The position numbers and the translations under genes are program-made. From Pseudomonadota bacterium (GTDB lineage: Bacteria > Pseudomonadota > Gammaproteobacteria > Xanthomonadales > Ahniellaceae), in contig JALHNO010000003.1 in assembly GCA_022843465.1 (NCBI GenBank), positions 184,955 to 248,954 of the forward strand: a stretch of DNA of 64,000 nucleotides, in the 5' to 3' direction. Positions 19,239 through 28,213 of the stretch are shown one piece after another; the first letter of the stretch is position 1; each line of letters starts with the position of its first letter. Below the pieces are notes generated by a model, which saw nothing but the letters and a program-made list of their open reading frames with translations, did not search any database and was not told the origin of the DNA.

Positions 19239-22200
19239 CTAGAATTCAATCCGCACGCCCAGCGCCAAGCTCCCCTGCGATATCCGGTCCTTGCCGGCCA
19301 CATGTTCATAGTAAAGATACCCTGAGCGACCGTTCGCGAACACAGCGGAGAGACCAAGCCCGATATTCAGGAAATCGGAATCGATCTCGTCGCCATCAAT
19401 GATGATGCTCGAGTTGGTCGGATCGAAGGCGAATCGTGTGACCAGCCCATCGCTGTCGTCCTCGAACTCCTTGACGTACTCGATCTGCACATTCGGCATC
19501 AGAACGCCCCAGGACGTGCTGACAACATAGCTGAGCTTCCCGCCGAGGACGCCCTGCATCGAGCTGAGCTTGCGTCCGTCGACTTCCAATGCAAGTCCCG
19601 CGCCTGGACCACTCGGATTGGACATGCGCTCGACATAGCCGTCAAAGTCGAGCCGCGTGTAGGTGCCGCGCAGATAGGGCCCGAAACTCCAGGCGCCGCG
19701 GTTGAAATCCTTGCCCACGGAAAGTGCGAACGACTGCTGGTCGCTGTCCGGCGAGCCGGTGGCGACCTGGTCGATGGTCGTGGTGCCCCCCGACAGGGAG
19801 GGCAGGGTGTAGTTGATCCGGCGCGTGATGTCGGTGCTGGTGCGGCCCATGGTCAATACCGCGTCCGCGTAGTAGTTGTTTCCGCGGAACAGGCTGCCAT
19901 AGGCCGACAGGCTGTAGCCGCGGCTCTCCAGGTCCCCCAGATTCTGGTTGAGCTGGCTGTCATTGCTGTTGAAGCCCAGCGCCGCGCCGACGACCAGCGA
20001 GTCGGACACTCGATAGTCGACGCCAGCGGTCAGGCCGTAGTTGTCGAAATCGCCACCCGGATCCACCTCGCCGGGGTCGCGACTGCCATTGCCGATGGTG
20101 CCGGTCGCGAAGAAGCCCCAGCGGCTGATGCCGGCATCCTGCTGCTGCGACGGGTCGTCATCGGCAGCCTTGAGCACCAGGTTGGAAGGCAGGAAGCTGA
20201 AAGGCAGACGGCCGCTTGGCGTCACAATCGCGAGGCCACCGAAACTGGCGCCCTGGCTGCCCGATCGCAGTGCCGCCAGACGTCCCTTCAGATTCTCGAA
20301 TTGCGCGGTTGCACTGGCGAGCGCCGCGTTGTTCTGTGCGCTGGTTTCGTCGGCGAGCATCTTGTCGAGCGCGTTCACCACACTGCTGGTATTGGCGTTG
20401 GCATTCACGACCAGTTCGGAGCAGCGAGAAAGCAGATCCTGCTGCGCTGCGCTGAGATTGCTCAGACTGGCAAGACGGGGGCAGGCACGGTCAATGGCCT
20501 GCGCGATTTTGTTGGCCTCCGGTCGCAACTGCGGAATATTCGCCAGACCATTGCCGAGACTGAATACCACGGGCGTGACACTGGCCAGGCTGGGCAGGCT
20601 GGCCGTCACCGTGTAGTCACCAGGCAGGGTCACGTTGGCAATCGTACTGGCGCGGCCGTCGCTTCCGGTTACGACATCCGATGGGTCGACGGTCGCATTG
20701 GTCGATGGGGTGAACCGCACGGTGAATCCGGACAGGCTGGTGCCATCGGCGGTGCGCAGGCGGACCACCAGTGGCGCACTCGGGCGTCGTGGCACGATCC
20801 GCTGACCGTTGCCGGACACGATCTCGAGCACGCTGTTGGCCGGAATCGTGGAGTTTGCGGTAAAGGTCACTTCACCGACACCATCAATTGCAGCGCGGAT
20901 CTGCTGGACGCCCAGCGCCTGTCCAAGACGGAGGCTGTTGCTTGAACGCCCATTGCTGTCAGTGGTGGTGACCGCAGAACCGAGGCTGCCGCCTCCCGAC
21001 AGCACCGACCAATTCACGCGCGCGCCCTGCAGGCCCTTGTCGCGCAATGACGCTGGTCGCGCAATCACCACGACAAGTGGATTGGCCAGATCGGCGCCGG
21101 CGCCAGCGGTCTGGTTGTTGCCGCTGGCGATCGTGAGGGTGGGTACGAAGGTGCTGGCGGCGCCGACCGCGGAGACGCGACCGCCGAATGCCCGAGCCGT
21201 TACCTCGACCGTGCCCGACTCATTGCCGTAGCGCGCGCCGGTGCTGGCGCGACCATCAGCCCCGGTAATCGCGCTGGTCGGGGTAAGGGTGGCGCCGCGG
21301 TTGGCGAAAAAGTTGATGGTCTGGCCCGGCAGCAGCGAGCCGTTGGCCCGGCGCAGCTCGAACACGAATACTTCATCGGCGTCCGAACCAATGGCGCCAG
21401 TCTGGCCATTGCCCGCGACCGACCGCAACTGGGCATCGGCGGACGTCAGCCGGAAATCGGTCGACAACACGCTCGCCCCGGCGCCGCCCTGGGTCATCGC
21501 ACGGACCACGACGGGCCCGCCGGCTGCACCAATCTGCAAGCTGGTCTCGGAGTCGCCATTGGCGTCTGTCCTGGTGTGCGCATTGATCAGGCTGGCATTG
21601 CCACTGAGCACGGCCCACTCGATATCGGCGTCGGCCACTCCCGCTGTACCGTCGGTCAGACGCACCCGGAGAGGATCGGAGATCAGGTCGGTTGTCGCGA
21701 TCTGGCCATCGCCGGAGGTGCGCAGCAGTTGTCTTCCGCTGCCACCGGGCACCGAAGTAGCCGTGAAGACAGCGGGCAGCATGCCCGGATAACTGGCGCG
21801 GACTTGCACGTCTCCCGGATTGTTGCCAAGGATCAGGGTCGCCGGCGCACTCAGTTCGGAGCCACCGGGCAACGCCGAGTACGTTGTGGTGCCCTGGGGG
21901 CCGAAGCTTGCGGAACCGCTGAGGATCTCGAAGACCAGGGGCGCACCATTTGCCGAAACGAAGGCGCGCGGCGTGACGCCAGCCACCAGCGGACGGCTCA
22001 GGGGCATGTTCGGTGATCCCTGCTGGGCATCGCCTGAAATCTTGATCACCTGATCCGGGTCGGGCGCGCGTACCTGCAGGTTGTAGAAGATGCTGGTATA
22101 GCCGTCGGCCGTGGCCTCGACCAGGACGTCACCAGAGTCCGGACCCGCATAGATATCCACGCTCGCCCGGAACGAATTGTCGATGAATACCGACGTGGTC

Positions 22201-23546
22201 GGCGAGGGCGTAAGAAATCCGGTCGGGGACTTCGACGCTCTGGAAACATTGTTGAGGAAATAGGCGCTGCCGCTGCGGATGGTCAACTGCACGGGTAGGC
22301 CACTGACCGGCGTTCCGCCGAGTAGGGCTTCGAGGACGAGCGGTGCTGGAAATTGCGTGTCGGGTTCGGTGATCTGTCCATCACCGGAGATGATCGACAG
22401 GGTCTGCGCCCCGGCGGGCTGGGTCTGCAGGTTCCAGGTTGCCGAGTTGCTGGGCGAAGTGACTGTCAGCGTGAAACTCCCCGCATTGCCGGCGCGTACG
22501 TTGACGCCAGCGAGGCCGCCGGTATCGGTCGTGGTGGAGTAAACCGTGCCCTGATCAACGCCGCCGACGATGATATTGGCCCCGGTACCACCGGATAGCG
22601 TGAAGGTCAGCGGAAGCGACGGCAACGGAACGCCACCGCTATCGGTCGCCACAATTTGAAAGAACTCGGCATAGCTGCTGTTTTGGCCGGCAGTATAGAG
22701 CCCGGTGGTCGATGGGCTGGCAGCCAGGTTCTCGCCGCCACCGGCGGGAACCACCTGCAGTCCGCCATAGCTGTTCTGCGTGCCCAGACTTGCGACCTGG
22801 ACAGTCACCGGAGTAGGGGTTGTGATGCCGGAATTGGCAAACAGGTCCGTAAATGCGTGTCCGGTGCCGTCGGTAAAAGTGCTGATACTGGTCAGCCCAT
22901 TGGAAAATTGTGCCGGGCCGCTGATGACGGTGTAAACCACCTTGGCATTCGGCACCGGTGCCGGCGTGCCGCCGCCCTGCGAAACCACGACGCCGAGCGA
23001 ACTCGGGAACTGCGTGCCCGAAACACCGTTCTGACCGCTGCCCTGGAACGGGTTCAGCTGTGGCATGACCGGTGCAAAGACATTGATATTGAAGGTCGAG
23101 AAGGCAGAGGTGCACGGCGGGGTCGAGCCCTGGATCGTATAGACGCCGTTGGCATTGGGCTCGGCGATGACGTTGATGCTGGCACTGAACTGGAAGGGCG
23201 GGCCGGCCCAGGTAACGCCGGTCTCGGTATGACTGGTCGAGCCTGACTCCTCGATATAGATGCCGGCCAGCGGCGGAGAGAGTGGGGTCACGTCCCAGGA
23301 TACGTCAAAGCTCGCCGGAATCGCCGCGGTCGCCCCGGTCTGTCCCACTGTCAGCGGCATTGAAAAGCGGGTGCCCGCCAAAGTGTTCTGGTTGTTGCCG
23401 CCAAGGATCCCCATCGGGCAGGCGATCTGGGCCAGTGCAGGTCCCATCGGCAACATCAGGCACAGTCCCATGCTCAGCATTCTGGCCAGTGAGCGTGGCG
23501 GTGTGACGTGAGTGTGAAAATTGCTACGGGCAGTTGATGCGGCCAT
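19239..23546 (-). CDS. Giant Ig-repeat autotransporter adhesin-like protein
   Basis: The 1435-residue protein has a signal peptide ending near ALAQ (about residue 40). A passenger of repeated Ig/invasin-like modules of about 90-110 residues follows. Repeats are marked by recurring SGDGQ, SGNGQ, AGNGQ or SGNNQ at module starts and by DGRAS/NGDSE turns; at least six are clear. A helical segment (about 1005-1085) has a pair of cysteines. The C-terminal 290 residues form an autotransporter beta-barrel with alternating strands ending in VRIEF, a terminal phenylalanine as expected for BAM targeting. It should be displayed by type Va secretion, probably for adhesion. It is divergent from the caspase-like gene. 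Confidence 0.87.
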   Translation of the reverse strand: MAASTARSNFHTHVTPPRSLARMLSMGLCLMLPMGPALAQIACPMGILGGNNQNTLAGTRFSMPLTVGQTGATAAIPASFDVSWDVTPLSPPLAGIYIEESGSTSHTETGVTWAGPPFQFSASINVIAEPNANGVYTIQGSTPPCTSAFSTFNINVFAPVMPQLNPFQGSGQNGVSGTQFPSSLGVVVSQGGGTPAPVPNAKVVYTVISGPAQFSNGLTSISTFTDGTGHAFTDLFANSGITTPTPVTVQVASLGTQNSYGGLQVVPAGGGENLAASPSTTGLYTAGQNSSYAEFFQIVATDSGGVPLPSLPLTFTLSGGTGANIIVGGVDQGTVYSTTTDTGGLAGVNVRAGNAGSFTLTVTSPSNSATWNLQTQPAGAQTLSIISGDGQITEPDTQFPAPLVLEALLGGTPVSGLPVQLTIRSGSAYFLNNVSRASKSPTGFLTPSPTTSVFIDNSFRASVDIYAGPDSGDVLVEATADGYTSIFYNLQVRAPDPDQVIKISGDAQQGSPNMPLSRPLVAGVTPRAFVSANGAPLVFEILSGSASFGPQGTTTYSALPGGSELSAPATLILGNNPGDVQVRASYPGMLPAVFTATSVPGGSGRQLLRTSGDGQIATTDLISDPLRVRLTDGTAGVADADIEWAVLSGNASLINAHTRTDANGDSETSLQIGAAGGPVVVRAMTQGGAGASVLSTDFRLTSADAQLRSVAGNGQTGAIGSDADEVFVFELRRANGSLLPGQTINFFANRGATLTPTSAITGADGRASTGARYGNESGTVEVTARAFGGRVSAVGAASTFVPTLTIASGNNQTAGAGADLANPLVVVIARPASLRDKGLQGARVNWSVLSGGGSLGSAVTTTDSNGRSSNSLRLGQALGVQQIRAAIDGVGEVTFTANSTIPANSVLEIVSGNGQRIVPRRPSAPLVVRLRTADGTSLSGFTVRFTPSTNATVDPSDVVTGSDGRASTIANVTLPGDYTVTASLPSLASVTPVVFSLGNGLANIPQLRPEANKIAQAIDRACPRLASLSNLSAAQQDLLSRCSELVVNANANTSSVVNALDKMLADETSAQNNAALASATAQFENLKGRLAALRSGSQGASFGGLAIVTPSGRLPFSFLPSNLVLKAADDDPSQQQDAGISRWGFFATGTIGNGSRDPGEVDPGGDFDNYGLTAGVDYRVSDSLVVGAALGFNSNDSQLNQNLGDLESRGYSLSAYGSLFRGNNYYADAVLTMGRTSTDITRRINYTLPSLSGGTTTIDQVATGSPDSDQQSFALSVGKDFNRGAWSFGPYLRGTYTRLDFDGYVERMSNPSGPGAGLALEVDGRKLSSMQGVLGGKLSYVVSTSWGVLMPNVQIEYVKEFEDDSDGLVTRFAFDPTNSSIIIDGDEIDSDFLNIGLGLSAVFANGRSGYLYYEHVAGKDRISQGSLALGVRIEF

Positions 23547-23644
23547 AACACCCTCGTGAGTTTGCCGAGCTATACTTGCAGCGTACTACAGCGCCGCGCG
23601 CTGGTGGTAGTCGCGGCGCCCCATACTCCCCGGAGGTTTTGGTC

Positions 23645-26077
23645 ATGCGTCTGGATGCTCCTGCTACTTCGATTCTGCGCCCCACCATGCTGGCTCTCTC
23701 GATCGCGGCTGCCATGTTTGCGGTAACCGTTCCTGTGGACCTTGAAGCGAAGGCTCCTTCGATCCGCAATGCCGAGGATTTTCTGATCGTCGATTGCCTG
23801 CTGCCAGGACAGATGCGCAAGCTGGGTCGCGTCAGCACTTTCATGAGTGCACGGCGTCCCGTGCGTACCAATCAGGCCGACTGCGAAATTCGCGGCGGCG
23901 AGTATGTCGCCTACGATCGCGCCAATTACCAGACCGCTCTTAAAGTCTGGATGGATCAGGCAGTGGCGGGCGATGCCGAAGCGCAGAATTACGTCGGTGA
24001 GATTTATCACAAGGGTCTGGGCACCGAACCCGACTACAGCAAGGCGGCCGAGTGGTATCAGAAGGCTGCCACGCAGGGACTGAAGCGGGCTCAGATCAAT
24101 CTGGGATCACTTTATGAAACCGGGCTTGGCGTCGAGCAGGACGTCAACAAGGCGCTCAATCTCTATCGCCAGGGTTCGGGCATCAGTGGCGATGATCTCG
24201 TCTATGCATCGACCATGACGTCGGCTGTGGCCGCCAAGCAGGAAGAAATCGAGGGTCTGCAGAAAGACGTGGCGGCCCAGCGCGAAGCAGCCGCGCGGCT
24301 GAAGGCCGAGAATGAGCAATTGCGTGGCGAACTCGATCAACGACGGCGCGCGCTGCAGAATGCCCAGGGTCAGCTGGATGGCGCACGTGCCCAGTTGAAG
24401 GAAGCGCAGGCGCGCATCGCGCCTGATGGAGCGGACCTGGCGGTACTTGGCGAAGTTCTGGCTGCCAAGGAACAGGAACTCGCCATGCAACGCGAGCGCC
24501 TCGAGCGCGATCGCAAGGCGCATGCCGAGCAGATGCAACGTGAGCGCACCAAGCTTGCCGAGCTCAAGGCGCGCGAAGCCCAGTTGAGCCGTTCCACCAG
24601 TGTTTCGGCGAGCGAGCAGGCGGAGCTGGGTCGCGTGCGCAACGCCGCCGCCGAGCTGGCGCTGACGCTGGATGATGCGCTGGTGCGGATGGAACAGATG
24701 GAAGCCCAGTTGGCCGGAAATTCCAGGCAGCAAGAGGCCGAGCTGGCACGTTACGAGATGGATCGCAAGAAGATGGAGGCCGCGATATCGGCATCCAAGG
24801 AAGACCGCGAGTTGCTCCTTCTGCTTGAGCAACAGCTATCCGAGAAGCAACGCGAAGTCGCTCGCCAGCGCGGCCAGATCGTCGCGCTGGAGCGGCAGAC
24901 CGGGGCCAGTGGCGGCGGCAGCACAGTTTCCGCCGCATCCGGTCCCTTCATCCGCATCATCGACCCGCTGGTAACGGCATCGCGCGGTGGCAAGGCTACC
25001 GCCACACTGCGTGCGCAGGCCAATACATCCGAGGTGGTTGGATCGGTGCAGGCCGCAGCGGGTGTCCAGCAGCTCACGGTCAATGGACAGCCGGTCTCGA
25101 TTGCGGCGAATGGCAGCTTTCGCGTTCGGGTACCGGTGAGTGGTCAGGGTACCGAGATCACGGTGACGGCGATCGATCGTGTCGGTGGCCAGAGCAGCGA
25201 GGCTTTCACCATCGTGCCGCTGCCCGGTTCTGCAACTGCGAACCCGGCCGGCCCGGTTGCAATTGCGCAGCGCACGCCGGCGGGCGTCAAACTCGGCAAG
25301 TATCATGCGCTTGTCATCGGCAACAACGACTACGCGCGCTATCCCAAGCTCAGCAGCGCCGTGAACGATGCGCAAATGATCGAAGCCGTACTCAAGAAGC
25401 AGTACGGTTTCCAGACCACGGTGCTCAACAATGCCAACCGTTTCGAGATCCTGTCGGCGTTGAACGACATGCGCGAAAAACTCACTGCGGACGACAATCT
25501 GATCGTCTACTTCGCCGGCCATGGCGAGCTCGACAATGCCAGTCGGCAGGGCTACTGGATTCCGGTTGATGGCCAGGCCGATGCCCCCAACACCTGGCTG
25601 TCCAATCGGGCGATCAGTGACATGCTCAATACCATGGCGCCCAAGCACGTCATGGTGATCGCCGACTCCTGTTATTCGGGGTCGATGACCACAGCCGCGC
25701 TGCCGGTGTTCGCCGCCGAGACCGGTAATGCCGGCTGGCAGAAGTGGGTCCAGGCGGCCAGTTCGAGTCGTTCGCGCACCGCGCTCACCTCCGGCGGCCT
25801 GGCACCCGTGCCGGATACTGGCCGCGGCAACAACTCGCATTTCGCGAGCGCGCTGGTTGCAGCGCTGGAAGACAACTCGCAGTTGCTTGAAGGTCAGCGC
25901 CTGTTCCGCGAAGTCACTACGGCGCTCGCCAGCGTAGCGGCCGAATCCGATCTCGTGCAGATTCCTGTGTATGCACCGATCCAGTTCGCCGGGCATGAGG
26001 CAGGCGAGTTCTTCTTCTCGCCGCGCGGCGCTGGCGTAGCCCGCGCCGAGTCCGACTCGGCGACTGGCATGCACTGA
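23645..26077 (+). CDS. Exported caspase-like (peptidase C14) protein with Sel1 repeats and coiled coil
   Basis: The 810-residue protein starts with a probable signal peptide (hydrophobic TMLALSIAAAMFAVTV, possible cleavage after LEAKA). Two Sel1-like repeats follow at about residues 105-180, then a long coiled coil (197-418), an Ig-like beta module (435-535) and a caspase domain (548-770). The His-Cys dyad is H626 in FAGHGELD and C676 in ADSCYSGS, 50 residues apart as in metacaspases. GGAGG stands nine bases before the ATG. Metacaspases cleave after Arg or Lys; the substrate here is unknown. The adjacent divergent autotransporter is a possible partner, which is inference only. Confidence 0.85.
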   Translation: MRLDAPATSILRPTMLALSIAAAMFAVTVPVDLEAKAPSIRNAEDFLIVDCLLPGQMRKLGRVSTFMSARRPVRTNQADCEIRGGEYVAYDRANYQTALKVWMDQAVAGDAEAQNYVGEIYHKGLGTEPDYSKAAEWYQKAATQGLKRAQINLGSLYETGLGVEQDVNKALNLYRQGSGISGDDLVYASTMTSAVAAKQEEIEGLQKDVAAQREAAARLKAENEQLRGELDQRRRALQNAQGQLDGARAQLKEAQARIAPDGADLAVLGEVLAAKEQELAMQRERLERDRKAHAEQMQRERTKLAELKAREAQLSRSTSVSASEQAELGRVRNAAAELALTLDDALVRMEQMEAQLAGNSRQQEAELARYEMDRKKMEAAISASKEDRELLLLLEQQLSEKQREVARQRGQIVALERQTGASGGGSTVSAASGPFIRIIDPLVTASRGGKATATLRAQANTSEVVGSVQAAAGVQQLTVNGQPVSIAANGSFRVRVPVSGQGTEITVTAIDRVGGQSSEAFTIVPLPGSATANPAGPVAIAQRTPAGVKLGKYHALVIGNNDYARYPKLSSAVNDAQMIEAVLKKQYGFQTTVLNNANRFEILSALNDMREKLTADDNLIVYFAGHGELDNASRQGYWIPVDGQADAPNTWLSNRAISDMLNTMAPKHVMVIADSCYSGSMTTAALPVFAAETGNAGWQKWVQAASSSRSRTALTSGGLAPVPDTGRGNNSHFASALVAALEDNSQLLEGQRLFREVTTALASVAAESDLVQIPVYAPIQFAGHEAGEFFFSPRGAGVARAESDSATGMH

Positions 26078-26100
26078 CGGGTCGCGTCTCGGCCTCGAAC

Positions 26101-26133
26101 TTTCGCGGGCGCGCATGGCGCGCGTCCGCGAAC
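26101..26133. terminator. GC-rich hairpin between convergent genes
   Basis: TTCGCGGGCGCGC and GCGCGCGTCCGCGAA pair around an ATG loop, between the caspase-like gene and ilvE, which converge. There is no T tract on the + strand, so its role as a terminator is uncertain. Confidence 0.45.
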
Positions 26134-26152
26134 GGGTCGCCGCGATGCGAAC

Positions 26153-27073
26153 TCAGCGCAGAGGCTCAAGCCAGCCGTACTTGTCTGGCGTAGTGCCCTT
26201 GAACAGACCGAAGAACAGAGATTGCACGCGCGCCGTCAATGGGCCCGGTTTGCCATCGCCGACGGGCTTGCCATCAACTGACCTGATCGGGGTGATCTCG
26301 GCAGCAGTGCCACACATGAACAACTCGTCGCAGAGATAGAGGTATTCGCGCGGCATGTCGCGTTCGATGACCTCGATGCCGTTGTCGCGCGCCAGCATCA
26401 TGATGGTGTCGCGGGTGATGCCATTGAGGATGGCGCTCGACACCGGGGTGGTGTGCAATTTGCCGTTGAACACCAGGAACAGGTTTTCGCCGGCGCCTTC
26501 CGAGAGCAGGCCGTTGCTGGCCAGTGCGATGCCCTCGCCAAACCCGAGCCGGCGCGCTTCGCGGGCGATCAGCTGGCCGGAAAGATAATTGCCGCCGGCC
26601 TTTGCGCCTGCCGGAATGGTATTCGGGGCGACGCGATTCCAGCTGGACACCATCGCATCAATACCGGTTGCGACCACGTCGTGACCGAGGTATTGGCCCA
26701 TCTTCCAGGTCGATACCGAGGTCTCGGTAGGACAATCCGCATTGAGTCCAAATCCGCCCAGACCACGGAACGCGAATGGCCGCAGATAGGCTTCGCCGAA
26801 ACTGTTCGCCTTCAGAACGGCGTGGCAGGCATCGGTGAGCTGGCCGATGTCATAGGGGATCGGCAACTCGTAAATCTTGGCCGAGCTGTACATGCGGCGC
26901 AGATGGTCCTGCAGCCTGAAAATCACCGGGCCCTTGTCGGTGTCGTAGGAACGTACACCCTCAAACACCGAAGATCCGTAGTGGATCGCATGTGCCATCA
27001 CATGGGTGGTAGCTTCCGCCCACTTCTTGATGGCGCCGTTCTGCCAGATGAACTCGGGGTACTGGATGGCCAT
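26153..27073 (-). CDS. ilvE: Branched-chain amino acid aminotransferase
   Basis: The 306-residue fold-IV PLP enzyme transfers the amino group between glutamate and the 2-keto acids of valine, leucine and isoleucine. The PLP lysine is K158 in PAGAKAGGNYL. Family blocks are HYGSSVFEGVRSY at the N-terminus, EGAGENLFLV, and FMCGTAAEITPI near the C-terminus. Length equals E. coli IlvE. CCGGAG precedes the ATG. It is convergent with the caspase-like gene and lies 155 bases downstream of metF on the same strand. Confidence 0.95.
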   Translation of the reverse strand: MAIQYPEFIWQNGAIKKWAEATTHVMAHAIHYGSSVFEGVRSYDTDKGPVIFRLQDHLRRMYSSAKIYELPIPYDIGQLTDACHAVLKANSFGEAYLRPFAFRGLGGFGLNADCPTETSVSTWKMGQYLGHDVVATGIDAMVSSWNRVAPNTIPAGAKAGGNYLSGQLIAREARRLGFGEGIALASNGLLSEGAGENLFLVFNGKLHTTPVSSAILNGITRDTIMMLARDNGIEVIERDMPREYLYLCDELFMCGTAAEITPIRSVDGKPVGDGKPGPLTARVQSLFFGLFKGTTPDKYGWLEPLR

Positions 27074-27228
27074 GCATTGCTCCGGAGCGTAGGGGAAAGG
27101 GGTCTATGGTGCCTGAGCACTCGGGAGCACGGAAGTGTGCAGTGGCATTTGCCAGAAAACCGACCCAGGCTTGCGGTCGGCACGCGCCGGATATCCGCTG
27201 TGGCGGCGTGGCCGGCCTGTCTGTGGCA

Positions 27229-28050
27229 TCAGTTCAACCGTTCGATCACGTTGAGTGTGGCCTTGGCGCGATTGAGTGTATAGAAGTGCAGGCCACTGGC
27301 TCCGCCTGCGATCAGCTTGCGGCACAGGGCAGCCACCAGGTCCGCGCCAAATTCGCGGATCGCACCGGCATCGTCGCCATAGCCGCGCATCCGACGCTCG
27401 ATCCAGCGCGGAATCTCGGCGCCACAGATGTCGGAGAAGCGTTTCAGCTGGGAAAAGTTTCCGATCGGCATGATGCCGGGCACGATTGGCTTGTCGATCC
27501 CGATCCGGCGGGCATCGTCGACGAAGCGGAAGTAGGCATCGCTGTTGAAGAAATACTGGGTGATCGCGGCATCGGCGCCGGCATCGATCTTGCGCTTGAA
27601 GTGCTCGAGATCGGCGAAGGCATCCTGCGACTGCGGATGGACCTCCGGATAGCAGCCGACCTCGATGTGAAAGGTGTTGCCGGTTTCAGCGCGGATGAAC
27701 TCGACCAGTTCGTTGGCGTAGCGGAAATCGCCAAAACCGGCCATGCCCGAGGGCATGTCGCCACGCAATGCCACGATTCGACGGCATCCCATCTCCGCAT
27801 ACAGGTTCAGCAACTGGCGGATTTCCTCACGGGTGCCGCCCATGCAGGAAACATGCGGTGCAGCTTGCAGTCCGTGATCCTGGCGCAGGCTGCGGACCGT
27901 TTCCGGTGTGTAGGAAAGTGTCGAGCCGCCGGCGCCGAAGGTGACGCTCACGTACTCGGGGTTGAGTGCCTTGAGACGGGGCAGGGCGCTTTCCAGGGTC
28001 TGGCGCTGTTCGTCGGTCTTGGGTGGGAAAAACTCCAGCGAAATCTTCAT
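27229..28050 (-). CDS. metF: 5,10-methylenetetrahydrofolate reductase
   Basis: The 273-residue flavoprotein makes 5-methyltetrahydrofolate for methionine synthesis. It has the family N-terminus SLEFFPPKTDE, the FAD-site stretch VSVTFGAGGS, ALRGDMP, and the ITQYFFNSDAYFRF block. Length is that of MetF rather than the longer eukaryotic enzyme. It lies on the same strand as ahcY but is separated from it by a diguanylate cyclase gene on the other strand, so here it is not in an ahcY-metF operon. Confidence 0.95.
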   Translation of the reverse strand: MKISLEFFPPKTDEQRQTLESALPRLKALNPEYVSVTFGAGGSTLSYTPETVRSLRQDHGLQAAPHVSCMGGTREEIRQLLNLYAEMGCRRIVALRGDMPSGMAGFGDFRYANELVEFIRAETGNTFHIEVGCYPEVHPQSQDAFADLEHFKRKIDAGADAAITQYFFNSDAYFRFVDDARRIGIDKPIVPGIMPIGNFSQLKRFSDICGAEIPRWIERRMRGYGDDAGAIREFGADLVAALCRKLIAGGASGLHFYTLNRAKATLNVIERLN

Positions 28051-28213
28051 GCGGCTCGTCGCAGTCTGAGGGGTTCGGGCGGAGTATATCTTTCATTCCG
28101 GATGAAAGGATGGATTGCCTCTGGCAACACAGCCAGGCTCTTGACGGCTCGCCGCCGATCACAGAAGGTTCGCGGCAACTACCGGGATAACACGGATCAA
28201 GGATCCGGCCGCC

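Noticed and set aside
20041-20616. Long open frames antisense to the autotransporter
   Set aside because: High GC content keeps opposite frames open. The - strand frame has a signal peptide, repeats and a beta-barrel, so the opposite frames are shadows.
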